Below are positions 24,791 to 37,700 of a stretch of DNA of 64,000 nucleotides, piece after piece. The notes below the pieces were generated by a model. It had not been told where the DNA came from, searched no databases, and worked only from the letters and a program-made list of their open reading frames with translations. Source of the stretch: Amphirosellinia nigrospora (lineage: Eukaryota; Ascomycota; Sordariomycetes; Xylariales; Xylariaceae); assembly GCA_004123355.1 (NCBI GenBank), contig SCHM01000001.1:4766001-4830000 (forward strand). The letters are read 5' to 3'. Made by a program: the position numbers and the translations under genes. Within the stretch, counting starts at the first letter, position 1; every line of letters starts with the position of its first letter.

Positions 24791-25689
24791 CGTTTGAGAA
24801 GAGTAGCGAAATGAAATCAAGCGAGTGACTTTTTGTTAGCCCCTTCTATCATCACCACACTTTTGAGACCTTTATCGAAACATATTTAGTAATATGTCAA
24901 ATAACAGATATATCAATGTGGTAATTGTTATTCGCTAGAATCTCGAGCTGCATTCAAAGCCGTTAGTATCTACCTCCGTTGTGCCATCTATCCGCCATGC
25001 TCACTGCCTTTGCAGAGATGCAATAGTGTCGCGGAACACTGCGGGACAACTGTCGGCAACTAGGGGCCGTGAGCACGGGCCAGAGGCCCGTATGTAAGTG
25101 GCAGATCCTAACTGTAGATAGGGTCTCTCTCTCCGTGTGCAGTAACAATAAATTATATTGGAAACACGAATAGTGCGAACTGTGGCAGAGGGCCACTTGG
25201 ACGATCTACTAACTCCTCAAGGCGTTATCGTTCCGGGAGGGAATAATGCGTAATTACGCCCGAACGTGTTCGCGTTAGAACTAAGTCACCATTCACCAAT
25301 GATTCGGAACATTATCTCCATCAATCTCAGTGCTACACCGATGAGTTACAGAATTTATGAACTACACGGCTACTAGCTACCTAGAGCTTTAGATAGCTGA
25401 GTTAACTCCGATATCTCTGGCGAAGTCAGAGACACACAAGAGATATAAAAGGATGTTTGGTCAAAGTAGCCTCGTGCAGTACAGAGTCCGGACCTCTCCC
25501 GAGGAGCTTAGGATTGGAGGTCATACGGAGCCCTCAATTTGGGTGTGAATAAGGGGTGAAGGTGAGGTTGCATTGTAGGGAGAGATAGGAAACCAGAGAC
25601 CTATAGACCCTAAAGAGATTACTGGCCGGGTAGGACACTACATTCCAAGTATTTGAGCACGGGGCCTCGTCACATCTTAGAACTTCTTT
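24791..25689. other. Region upstream of the MFS gene
   Basis: No gene is recognised. The segment is AT-rich and lies between the MFS gene and the right inverted-repeat arm. It probably contains the MFS promoter. Confidence 0.35.
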
Positions 25690-25833
25690 CCTGATACTAA
25701 CTGTCATAATATAGAGATGCAAACTATACCACGACACTGCAAAAGCTAGAATGTAGCCAAGTCGAGCACTTGACTATCTGCAGTTGACTATATGCATGCT
25801 GGACTTGTGATGTTGACATACCAGCTCAATGGA
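25690..25833 (-). repeat. Right arm of long inverted repeat
   Basis: This is the partner of 22540-22670 in inverted orientation. The alignment runs through GCAAAAGCTAGAATG, AAGTCGAGCACTTGACT and GGACTTGTGATGTTGACAT and fades near 25833. Together the arms enclose about 3.3 kb holding the MFS gene. Confidence 0.8.
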
Positions 25834-26601
25834 AAGAAGTCACACTCAACGACGAATGCCGGGGGTTTGTAGTAGAGTCGAAGTGTATATTAGGCTTGCC
25901 AGTTAGCTCTGGGGTGAGTAAGTCTCGGAGCTATTTCTTCTTGTTTGGCAAGTTCCTGGAGCGTAAGCTTTGAGTCAACGTAGTGTCTAAGAGCTTTCGA
26001 AACCCTCGCAAATTGAACTCAAGATGGCGAAATCACTTCGAGGATCCCAGCAAATGCAGACACCTGTATCTCTAGCGTCAGCTTCTTCGCCCAACTGATT
26101 ATATCGAATTCGGTGGGAGACTAATGACGCGGCCGATATTCAGGCTTGGGACTATATGGTAGGCATAAAGAATACCCTGTCAGATTTCACATGAAATGGC
26201 AACATGTTCACCAAAATGAATAGTACCTAAAACTCACCTGATTTCAATTCAGGTATTCCTATCATGAACCTGCAACTATTCTTCTTTACTATGTCACCAA
26301 CTTTAATGCAATATTGAGTTCATTGTAGTATATTAGTCGATTTTCATTTCTTTCTAGAATTTTCAACCGTAATAGTGATGCGGTTCGTTGGTTGCGAGTT
26401 AAAACTACCAGTTCTTTATCCTGGTTTTTGTTTCAGGTTATTGATACTTAACTAGCTGAGTAAGGTATATCCTATACACGCGTGTGATCTAGGAAACGCC
26501 ACATGATTTCACGTCAGGAGATCCGCCTTAGGATCCTCGACGTCTATGCAATTCTTTAAAGTTAATCTATACAAAAATATTATAATCTAACTACCATGCG
26601 A
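25834..26601. other. Intergenic region
   Basis: No gene is visible between the right repeat arm and the 3' end of the amino-acid permease gene. AT content rises towards 26300-26450. Confidence 0.35.
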
Positions 26602-28485
26602 CTAGAAAAGCTCGAACGATACGCATAGCCAGTGCCCCTTTGCGTTGTTGGGATCTTCGAACTCATGAGGCTCCAGCGGGAGAGCCAGAGACGAGATCAA
26701 TCTCTGCAAGTGGGACATATAGCTTCCAGTCGCGGAGTATACTTTCCAGAACAGATACAGCAATACACAACGAATGCTGCGAGGTAGTTCTCGAAGAAAA
26801 CATGGCGTCGGGTAGAGTTCGGGGTTGGCTAAATCATACTTGTTAGTTCTCGTGATACTTATACCGTTAATAGTTCTGGATAAACTTACGTATAAAGCGT
26901 GTAAAATGTTGCAACCAAACAGATGGCAACAAGGCCGACACAATCCAGCTACCAAACGCCAATGGTGCCTGATACGGTATCTCTCTGAAATCACGTCTTG
27001 AGCTTTCCAGCCATTCGAAACGGATATGAGCAAGCAACAAGAGCCCCAAACGAAGAAATAGCACAGGCCAGAGAGCGCAAGGCCATGTGAAAGCCTCGCC
27101 GCCCATGGGGCATCGACGACATATCCGAGGAGACCGAAGAGAAGTTGGATGACAATAGCCAGAAGGGTCGCCGGACTTGTCGACGTAGGCTAAGAACTTA
27201 GGAGCCATGCACGTTGAGCCAACGCCTGCATAGTTCGAGTGGAGCCGAAAGCGCACGAGTTGGCGACACTGATGACAGATATAGTGATAACGGCGTTGAA
27301 GATGATGGCAGCACCTTGATACGGCGTCCTGAATGGCCAAGACAAAAGGCGAGAATCTAGAGTTCGAGCCTTCGCCAACTTAAGACGCGGATCCGTAGAC
27401 TTGAAGATGAGGCCAAGGATGAACAGTTGACGACGTAGAACAGAATTCGGAAAAGACTTGCTTCGCAGCAAGAGGGATAGCTTTCCGAGGATTCGCCGAT
27501 TCAGCAGCAGCCAGACCAACCAATTCCGTTCCACAAAGGCGAAAGCAGCAACAACGAAGACGCCAGCAAAACCGTTGAAGCCGTTCTGGAATGCACCTGG
27601 ATCGTACCAATACTTCGCGCCGAGATAGCCCTGGTCGCCGACTGCGCCGACGTTGATTATAATACCGAGGATGATGAAGCCAATGCAAGCCGCGATTTTG
27701 ATGAGACTGAGAATGAATTCAACTTGGCGCTTGTTAGCAATTTAGTCGTCATGTCACATCTTCGTCACGTACCTTCACCGTATCCTCGGACGCCGAAGAC
27801 CTGAATCAGAACCAGAACAACCAAGAATACTGTGACCCATACGGCAGAATTGATATCCTGTCTCCAGAATTTGATTGTACCACTAGCCGCGATGAGTTCG
27901 AAAGGTAGGACGACCAGCCAAGCAATAGCGTATTCCCAACCAACAGCAAAGCCCTACAGGTAGAGAGAAACAAAGTTAGCGACTTGGCAGGCGGCGAGGA
28001 CAGGTTGGGAGGTCAGAGGAAGACGAACCAGGAGGGGTCAATAACCGGACTACGTAGGTGTAGAAGGCACGTTCACAGGATACATGACAGCCATCTCCCC
28101 CAGCGCCTGCATGGTAAACAGCAACATGACGCCAATGATGAGATAGCCGATAACCTGTATATGAATTAGTCGTTTTGTCCATAGGGCTCGGATGGCGCAG
28201 CTAAATACCAAGGAGGCGGACCACCGCTGTGGAGAGCACCAGAACCGACGAAGAGACCGGCACCGATAGCACACTATTCTAAGCGTTAGTTGAAAACAAC
28301 AATGATAAAGCACCATTCATGAGGCGACTAGCTTACCGATAGCAATCATCTGCATGTGGCGGCCCTTCAAATCGGTTTTCAGGGCAGCAGCCTTGTGAAC
28401 AACGCCGACCTCCTCATCATGGCTGCCAGCATATGCCCCTGCTCAACAACGCCAACATCCTTCTCTTGCTGTCGTAGTCTGACAT
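26602..28485 (-). CDS. Fungal amino-acid permease (APC superfamily, YAT family)
   Basis: The start MSDYDSK is at 28485. TDLKGRHMQMIAIG ends exon 1 and AIGAGLFVGSGALHSGGP begins the next, giving the hallmark first helix GGAIGxGLFxGSG. IIGVMLLFTMQALGEMAVMYPVN is the conserved third helix. FVGTELVGLAAAESANPRKAIPLA near 27520 is the sixth-helix signature of YAT permeases, and VISVANSCAFGSTRTMQALA near 27250 the eighth. The product ends at 26602 after FEDPNNAKGHW. There are several introns, and the frame slips in exon 1 at short runs (a G run near 28436). It would import amino acids across the plasma membrane. SWN clusters include a transporter, SwnT, but this gene is 13 kb from the P5CR-like gene with unrelated genes between, so I do not assign it. 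Confidence 0.8.
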
Positions 28486-31400
28486 GACGGCAGATGTTAC
28501 GAGGGTTCTCCTGTGCAGTTGGGGTGGTGTAACTGCAGCCGAAGGGTAATCCAGAGAGAAACAAAAAGGGATGGAAGTCAAGCCCGCAGGAAAGACAGAG
28601 AGCGTAGCGAGAGATATATACCCTACCTCCGTACTGCAGTAGGAGGGATCCCACGGCTGGTAGCGAGCGAGCGCAAGACACCTAGTTCTCGAACAGCACC
28701 ATCCTCGTATGTATAGTACGAGTCTTTCTGGGGACGATAAACGTTAGCAAGAGGCAACTAGTTTGTAATTCCATGGGTGTTTTGTATGAGAATCTCTCCA
28801 CTCTCTACTCGCACCGTCTCCAAGACACACCATACCAGGTACCTGCATATACTTAGCGACCTAGACGGACACCAAGTCTTATCTTTGGCAAGCTGGAGAG
28901 GAGGCGATGATGTGAGGGTTAGCGGCTGGTGGTCGAGCAAAGCAACTGGTAGTGTGCACTTAATTTCAATACAGGCTAGCTAGGTCAAAAGGGAAATGTG
29001 TCTGATAACAAGCAAGGTCCGAGACTTGGTGGCAAGATATCAAGTGTCAATGATCCTAAACAAGAACACGAGTACCAATTCCACACTCAAACATCTTCTT
29101 TCTCTTTCGCAACAGCCAAAAGAAAGACAGATTGAAGGGGAAAAAACAATTGATCGGGCATTAACTCATAACAAGACTGCAGAGGCGCATACGTAACTGA
29201 AATGGACATGGGAGACGCCCCTTAGCTTGAGGTTCTAGAACAATGAGAATTCCATGGTTGAGAGGTTCGAAGGATCGCGTAGATACATGTAGGTCTATGC
29301 AGGTAAGAGTGCTTCAATGGCTGAAGCCACAGCCAATCATAACCAATCACAACTGATCACAAACTGCATGGTTTTCCGGCGTGTAGATTGGAGGATTCCG
29401 AACAGGGTCTGAACGGGACAATAGCGGTAGAGCAGAGCTAGACATGCACTACTGGCCATGGCCTTGGTACAGCTGTTCTTGGCCCGCCCCGGTGCTTAGT
29501 ACTGTTATCTACCTAACCTATATGTAGGTACTAAATTAGCCAGTACTTAGTGTACATCCTTGCTGCCAGCTTCCTTATTTGGGCAGGTGGTAGCTCACAT
29601 TAACTTCTCTTCAAGGCAAGCGTTGGAGGCTCTAATGTATACTATTGCCTACGGCAGCACGTATTTCATTTTATTGCCACGGTAGGTTTCAGCCACCGTG
29701 CAATCAACTGACATGTCAACTCAGCGCCCAAGGTTCTTTCACCTGTCTTTCACCTTTCAGAGTTGTCTGTCCACTGGGCGACGACAAATAAGAACTGCGC
29801 GACCTCGACATGACCAGCATCAATCTGCACCGACGTTATCTCTCAGAAACCGCCATCAACAATCGTTACCGACGGTTTTCATGGATTTGACATACAGCCG
29901 CACCGTCGAGTGAGATCGCCCACCCCAAACGTCCGTTTCAACATCCGTCCTAGTAAAGTACTAGTAACTAAGCCAGCCAAGATTGATGCACCCGGACCTA
30001 TGAGAGCGCAAGGACGTCGAATACTTCTGCTTCTAGAGCTTTGTCCGACACGGCCTGCGCATAGTACGTACACTAGCCTAGCACATAAAATACTAGGTTC
30101 CCTACCAGGCTGGGGGGGCCTGGTGTATGCTTGACGAGGCGATGTGCAAATCTGCGTGATTTTGTTGCGTGGCGATGATAGAGAAGCTAGCAGCGCAGCG
30201 CAAATGCGTAGGATATACGTGGATGGTGTGGATGATACTCTCGATTTGATACATCATCGCTTCTAATATGAACTATTCCTTGCCAGGGATACTATGCAAA
30301 ATCTGGGGAAACCGGACGGTGGTTCGCGGCTCTACCTCAACCCATTCTTTACGTCAAAGAAACCCCCCCTTGAGCTAAATCTGGAATCTGTATTTGGGCG
30401 GGCGATCTAGGCCAAGGTCAGGAAAAGTCCTCGTGCCTAGATCATCGTCATAACTCAATCCCGACAGCTACATACAACAATCTGTCTTGACTACCAAGCA
30501 TCCATAGATAGGACGGAACTGAGCGGTGCTCTCTTCATAGCAGATACTTATGGAGGAACATGTTTATTAGGAGGTATGTCCGAGAAGAACTTGTCTCAAG
30601 CTAGATCTATACGATAGTGGTAACGGCACCTACGTCTTCTCTGGAAATCTACGAGCAGGAACATATGATAACCTACTTATACACTAGTTTAGGTTGTCAC
30701 TCTTATCTCTCACTCATTCGGGAACGCCGAGCATTTGCCCGACAATATCGGTGCCCCTGTCACACAAACCCGACCATCAAACTAGCTCCAAGGACGTTCC
30801 CACTCACTGTTGATAAAATCTGGGCTCGGTCAACGCAAATGTTAGTTGGCCCGAATCTAACAAACTTTGGTCATGATACCCAGTTGATGACATACCGAAC
30901 TCTAGCGTAAGCAGATCGATATGACTTAAAAGCTGCATACATGGCTTATTATCAATCAGGCCAGTAGATCTCGAGAGGAGAAGAGATTAGTACAGATACT
31001 ACGTATATATACTTACAAGGTAATCTTTTCTTATCCAGAAGAGTAGCTGACTCAGACGTTCCTCGGTCCGAGTTTAGTTTGCTCTAATTCGCGTTTACTC
31101 ATTTCGGTGCGCAGCCCCGCTGCTAAACGGCTGGGCGGCTCAAGCGGTTTGGACAACAATTCTAGACGCCGCGATCTGTTCCACCTTCCTTGGCATGTGA
31201 CTACCGCTCGTGCAAGATCTCCTGACCAGATCCTGACCAACTGATTGTTGGTAGATAATCCCATTCATCTAACTTGCAATAAATTACAACCCATCGCCAG
31301 CGCTATTATATCGCTGAGACTGTTTGTAGCCTATTCTAGACACCGAGCCTCAAATCCCTCTTAACTTGGACGTACGGATGCGGCATTAGCCACGTCACTA

Positions 31401-33281
31401 GCCCTTGTGCTAAACGAGGCTGACCTGACTGTACCTAGTCGTGCGAGTGTACACGCATCGCCAAAGCAACTTGGCAGGACACATACGTAATATGCTAGTA
31501 TGTAGTATGCGTGGATCATTACAGTGAGCTGCCGTCAGGAGAAAGTTGGGGAACAAACGACAATGAATCTTCTCATATTTTAGTCCGAAATTAAGCCTCA
31601 TCAATCCATAACGTACAGCTACACCTTCACCAAGGTGCGCGACAACTATTACCTCTTTCCCAATCCTGACACGAGCGTTCGTAATGTAAAACCAGAAATC
31701 AGTGAGCTTAGAAGGCCTCACACAGATGACTAAGGCATCGGACATTTGGATGTCGTTCGAATCATGACTTGAATTATTTATAAAAAAAAGCATGACTTTC
31801 ACCCCTTTCTTACCAAAGTTATGCCTCTTCGATGAAAAAAGAGACTGTTGCTAAATGCTGCGCGATATTACAACGAATAGCCTTCCAATGAGCACACATG
31901 TTCCGAAGATTGACTGTGAGCGAAGAACTTAAGCTCTTTCAGAAATATAAGTATTGTTAGGTTTGTTGTTAAGCAGAGAAACCCAAACTGAAGGGTTTGC
32001 AACTCTGCTATATTCCATTCCACACCTATCAATAGACAACTAGATAACGATATCTCCATCAGATTATTCACATTTAGACACACGAGATATAAAAATTCCT
32101 CCATAACTAAACTCAATGATAGTCGCACCGAAAGTTATAGGAAAGGGGTTATTTCAGAACCTGCCTAGTTCAGCTAGTAGTAGAACCTGTAGCCCAAATT
32201 TATGAGGGAGATGCCAGGGACGTTGGATTATTATTATATTTAGGCGAGTCTAAACCAAACGAAGGCCAGTCTCTCAATGTGTAGTCTTATCTGTCGATTT
32301 TACAATACTCGAGGGTAGGAAAAAACAACAGCGCGCCCCTTCATAAGTATACATCCAATTACTATTGACACTTCATTTAGTAGCTTAATATTCCCTCTAC
32401 CCTCTCATACGTTTAAACATATGTTCTTGAATATTTTAAGGCAGTCCTCGCCATCTACTTAATCGCTCTTTCTCACGCAACACACAATAGCTCGGCAGAG
32501 CGGTTCTTAACTGGATCAAGGCAATTATTTAAGCCTGCGATTAGTTCTGGATTTCTGTATTTAATGAGGGTGTTCTCCACGGTAGGTTCGACACTGAACC
32601 AAGTCAGACGAAGGGCCGCGCAGTTCGGTCGGAATCGAGTATCTCAAATACCAAATGCTTCACAAACTCAATTCCAATTCCATTTATACAGTTATTGTTT
32701 AACCTAAAAGGAAGACTGATATCTCTTCTGGGGGACGTACCATGCCAGGCCGAATAGATTCGCATATCATAATATAAATGCACTTAGATTCATTGTTGCC
32801 ACTTCCCCTTACTCGTTTATGCAATCTGGATCCGCTGTTAAGAAACCCCCAAAACCAGCCAAATATAGATACCTGTAGGGCAACTATGTCTGACTTTGTA
32901 TCGACTAGGAATTTATTGTACTGTCTCTCGTTTTGATCGAATGTCACATCGCCACGGACGAGCTGTAGGTGTCGGGTGCTTCGCATTTTACCCTAGCAGT
33001 ATGTTATTCTAATTACCCACTCACAACCTGGATAAATTGGTCTGACCTATACCATGCTTCTGATCGCCAGAAACACATCCGGTGGAAGTCCCGAAATGTA
33101 ACGGCGAGGCGACTTGAATCGCGTAGCCGTGTGCCTACGTACGTCTAGGCCTCGAGCTCTGAATGGGAGAGCTTGATCCACGAGTGACGTAGGGCCCCTA
33201 TAGCTTAATAGCACAGTCATCCGACATGTAATCGCAACAGTACCACTCCGATAACTTAAATTGAAGCATTAGAAATTGGCA
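28486..33281. other. Long gene-poor region
   Basis: I recognise no gene in this 4.8 kb. Base composition varies; the 31750-32700 part is strongly AT-rich. The longest frames (for example 31410-31802 and 31868-32128, minus strand) show no conserved motif. A short frame near 32470-32650 (SSAERFLTGSRQLF) has a protein-like look but no family I can name. The first 250 bases probably contain the permease promoter. Confidence 0.4.
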
Positions 33282-34244
33282 ATGAAGTCCTTCCTCGCGA
33301 CTCTGTTCTTCCTCGTCACCTTGTCTTCGCCGTCTCCAAGCGTCCATGCCGAATCCCTGCCCCGGCAAACGCTGTGCTTGTCCCCGAGACAGCATCAGGG
33401 AACATAAACTGCAGCGCAACGGTTAGTACTATCAAGAAGAATAGAATTATCTAGCCCAGTTGTATCCAGCGTCGGGAGCGCCAGTAATTTCTATTCCGGT
33501 TACAAGATTTATTTTATGAGCACCCAGCCTTACCATGAATCCATCTCATCGAACTAATGAGAAATACTAACTCTAAAATGAAATTAAAAGTCTTCAAACA
33601 CCACCTTCCATTTGACGTTCATCAGCTACGGGAACTGGACGGCGCTCCCGTCCCAAGACGAGAACCCGATCCAGCACCTCGAGTCCGTCTCCTTCGCCGT
33701 GTCCAACGCCGCAAATGACGTGAGCACCGTGTGCGCGTTTTCCCTCGGCGCCACGCTCTCTAGCAACACCAGGATACCAGAAGCCCGCATCTCATCTACG
33801 AGGTATCCAATCCCTCTCGCCGGAGTACTGTCTCGCTCTACTCTCGCTGCTCCGGGCGACGGCGGCGTTACGAGAAAAAGGCAACGCGACACGCATGCCG
33901 GCATGGCAGTGACATGGCAAGCATGTGCCGACCGGAAAGACACGGATGGGAAGCACAGATTTACTATTGCGACGAGCGCTGCGTTCGGGCTCGCGGAACG
34001 GAGTCTGAGCGTCAATCAGACGTGGTTTTGTCACGACGAGGCAGAACGCCTGTGAGTTATCATTCTCTGAGCTACTCCATATGTAATTCCGCTGGCAAAT
34101 CGCTAATACTAGCATTTTAGAGTCGCATTTACGGGTGTGGCAAATACGACGTTGAACTTGAAGTGCGCTGAAAGTGAGGTGTCTGGGTATCACCTCCAAA
34201 ATTGTACCTCGGCTGACCTCACACTCCCTGTCACATTGCTCTAA
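33282..34244 (+). CDS. Small secreted cysteine-containing protein, function unknown
   Basis: The start at 33282 gives a strong signal peptide, MKSFLATLFFLVTLSSPSPS, with likely cleavage after VHA. Three exons are supported: 33282-33421, 33591-34051 and 34121-34244. The first intron has a GTTAGT donor and TACTAAC branch site, the second a GTGAGT donor and CTAATAC branch. The mature protein would be about 220 residues with roughly six cysteines spread through it (INCSAT, STVCAF, WQACAD, TWFCHD, LKCAES, QNCTSA). VNQTWFCHDE and GVANTTLNLKC resemble strands in fungal AA1-like secreted proteins, but this is tentative. Exon 1 shows one frame interruption. It has no obvious partner gene. A role at the host or environment interface is inferred only from secretion. 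Confidence 0.6.
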
Positions 34245-34780
34245 AGGGAGCGGGGCCATAACGAAAAGCAGGCAATGTAAACCATACTTAGGGTTTGGCA
34301 AGAATAGCAGTTTACGTGATCTTTGTCAATAGGAATAAATCTTTTGTTTAATATCATAAAGCTCTGTTGACGCGAGTTTGCTACGAAGTCTACGCAATTC
34401 TTCTAAGATCAAGTGAATCGAATAGCTAACTGCCCCATGTCCCCTAAATTTGAGTGATGCGAGGCCGAGAGCGAGATCGATTCCATTAATGAATGAAATC
34501 AGTCGTATCATCAGCCCCAGGCCCTATGAATTCTGAAGCAAGTACAAAAGTGTAAAGATTTTGTTATCCGATTAGGCCAACCGCCCCCATGATCAAGTTC
34601 AAGAAGACCTGAATGCCATGTAAAACCTACTGCCGTACTGTGTTCCGATGCCGCATCATTTGCTAGTGACGTTATCCGTATCTTCTTATGTGAGTGCAAG
34701 AAGCAAGTAAACAGTTTTCTGACATAACCTAGCCTAGCAAAGCCATTAAAGCGCTCATCGGAAACGCTCATCGACCTCCT
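34245..34780. other. Intergenic region between convergent genes
   Basis: No gene is seen. The secreted-protein gene and the GTPase gene end here from opposite sides. Open frames at 34511-34771 on the minus strand have no conserved features, though they could be read-through of the GTPase 3' region. Confidence 0.35.
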
Positions 34781-37700
34781 TCAATAACTCGGCCACCCTT
34801 CGTCTAACGAGCTGGACTGTTCGGAATTTTCAACCCCAACGATGATATTGCTATAGTCCAAAATCATGTCATTTCGCATGATACCGACAAAAGCTTGCAA
34901 GTCTTCTCGGATGTTCTCGGGTATCTTAGCAAGTTTGGACTTCGCTGACTTGCATGAAGCTTTTAGAATCGCTCGACGGTGCTTTTTTATTTCATCTTCC
35001 ATTTCTAATTTGATGCGAGCAAAAACGCCAGGGCCTATAAAACGATTAGAGATAGTTTTGATAATCTAACAGAATTGTTAATTCAGTACCTCTGTCCTCG
35101 GAGCACTGTTGGTATTTCGGTGTCAACTTCTTTTGGATCCCGGGCGTAAAATCTCTGTTCGCATCCCGTTGTGATGTTGTGATATCGGATATAAGCGAGT
35201 CAATTTTGTTGGTAAGTCCATTGCCGCGCGCTTTGCTCTGATCTTGAAGTATGTTAATGACATCATCGAATGCACCTTTCTCCTGTAGGTGGGATTTGAT
35301 GAGGCCTTGAAACTCATTTTGGAACGTTTGGCAAGTCTCAGCATGTACATCTAGGGCATCGGGGATCTTCTTAGCAAATGTTATCTCCCAGTGCTTTCCA
35401 ATTTTCTGAAGTAAGGGAGCGGCAAGATCTGAAATTCGTTAATCTAGTTTCTCGATAAGGATAAACACAATAGAGTGACAAACCTGCGTTGAAATCCCTT
35501 GGACCGCTTTTGCCTGAGAAGACTCCGCTATTACTAGTTAACACCTGGGAAATAACAGAATGAACGAACTTACTTTCGGCGTAATGTTGCTTTATAGCTC
35601 ACGCAGGGTAAACCCCCATCTCCTCGTTTATAAGACGGCCAACCATGTGCAATTTCTGGGGCACGGTTGGAAGCATGCAGAGCTGCTGCGTCAAAACATC
35701 TAAAAAGAGATTCCAAAATGTCGCTGAGCTGGCGAACAAGGCTTTCATTGGCCACTAGAAGACGCTGTTACGCCGTTAATATAACTGCTAGTTTTCGATT
35801 GAAGGAATGCTTCATACCTTTTCCAGCTCATTGACCTGCTCTTTCAAATACTCCATCTCAGCATCCTTCTCTTCGTTGGTAAGATAGAAGCCGACGCCCT
35901 TTTTAGAGGACCATAGATGGAGAGAGTTGAGAGTTTGAACGAGATCATTCAGAAAGGATTTAGCGTTGTTAATACGCATAGTCTCTGTTAATTTCTTTGT
36001 GTGAGCTTTGAGCTGCGGAATCTCCGTATCGTTAATGTCACTGAACCCGCCTATTTCCTCCCCACTAGCTAGCGCTCGGTAAGCTTGACTGCTAACGCAA
36101 AATACAGGCAAAGATTTGCCAACTTCGGAATAATTACGAAGCTCCTTTTCCGGGTCGAAATTGGCAGGATCAATATTCTGGGCTTCTTGTTCGTCAATGC
36201 TGTTACCGTTAGAAAAGATGATATACACAAAATACTTTCCACTTACTCTTTTAAACCTAGAGCAAACTGATCCTGGATGGCTCGCCGAGAGTATTTATTT
36301 CGCTGAGAAACGCAAATTGAATTCAACTTCTCTTCAAGGCTCGCTACTTCGTCTTGAAGTTCCTCAAAGCGAGATTCCTCATCATATATCTTTCGTGTAA
36401 GACTTTCCTTTTCATCGATGGCCTTCAGCTTTTGGGCTCTGAGATATTCAGTCATTGCCTCAATGTTCTCTTGTGTTAGATGGTGTTCCGCTGAGAATTT
36501 TGGTAGGCCATTCTCCAACTCTTCCCAGTAGTCTTCGGCAGAGGCCCACTTGGTCTCTTGGACTTCGTCTGAGCCAACCTTCCGTCGTTTGGTAGGTCTT
36601 CTGAGATGTGGCCCAGATTTACGCTTCCCAGGGCGCTCCTTAGGCGGGGTGATTATTTTCCCTTTTGCCTGTTGAACTCTCAGCTTCTCATAGTGGCTAA
36701 TGTGCTTATCAACTTCATCAGAATAATGAGAGATCGCCTCTTTTCGTGACTTCAGCTTCTCGAGCGCTGAAGTTTCTTTCCAAGTTGAGAGGCTGTTCTT
36801 GGCAATGCGTAGCTTTTTAACATCTTCAGCTAGCCCTAGACCATCAGCTGCTTCACGAATATTAATATCATCCGTTTTGGAGCAGACAAATGTGATATTT
36901 GAATAGTTGCCATCAAGCCGAAGTTGCTGTTTAAACGCAGTTCCAAGTAGCTCCTGGGCAGCTTGATCATCAACAGCTCGGGTGATCATAGAAACCACCC
37001 ATAACCCGTGACACTTCTCGATGTACTTCTCAGCAATAGCTGCCCGAGCGGCGTTGGAATCCTTTACACCAGGCTAAATCACTGTTAGTATAAACAAGTA
37101 GCCAAATGAATGATCAATGATTGATACAAATAGAACAGAGAATAAATTCAGATTTCATCTCGTGGAAAAGTAAAGCAGTAAAGTTGAGGCCAACTTACAA
37201 GGTCCACGATGACGGCCCCAGTCGAAAGGACATCGGCCTTGGTATATAGTCGTACAACCTTGATGAGCGGCCAAAGTTCCATTTTCCGTGCGCTGTTGTT
37301 TTCTTCTTTGTCGAGGGGGTCGATGGTTACTTTCTTTTTGCTATCTACATAGGTCTGTATGGCTTCGTATAGCTCCTCAGCCGTGGGTTTTCGCACAGTG
37401 ATTGTTGTACCGAGGAACGATTCAACAGCAGGATCAGCTGCGAGTGCTTTCAAGTCGGTTTGCCCTAAGGTTTGCTTTGTGAGTTTGGGGTAAACTGCTT
37501 TGATTTTGGCCCATGCGACGCCAGCGTCGTCCTCGAACTGCCCTTGACTTGACACTTCTCCAGACACTACACCTACGTCATGGTAGGAATGATGAAGCTC
37601 GTAATGCCAATCTTCGGGGGAGATGAACTCAACCTCTGCAACATATCGATGATTAGGGTCGTCTGACTTATTGAAAGATATCTCAGTAACTGTCGCAGTA

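Noticed and set aside
26602-28485. The amino-acid permease as the cluster transporter SwnT
   Set aside because: It lies 13 kb beyond the last cluster gene with unrelated genes between, and the match is to general fungal amino-acid permeases. Without a phylogeny the assignment is unsupported.
32440-32700. Possible DNA-transposase fragment (SSAERFLTGSRQLF)
   Set aside because: Resemblance to hAT C-termini is superficial, with no dimerisation signature or terminal repeats.
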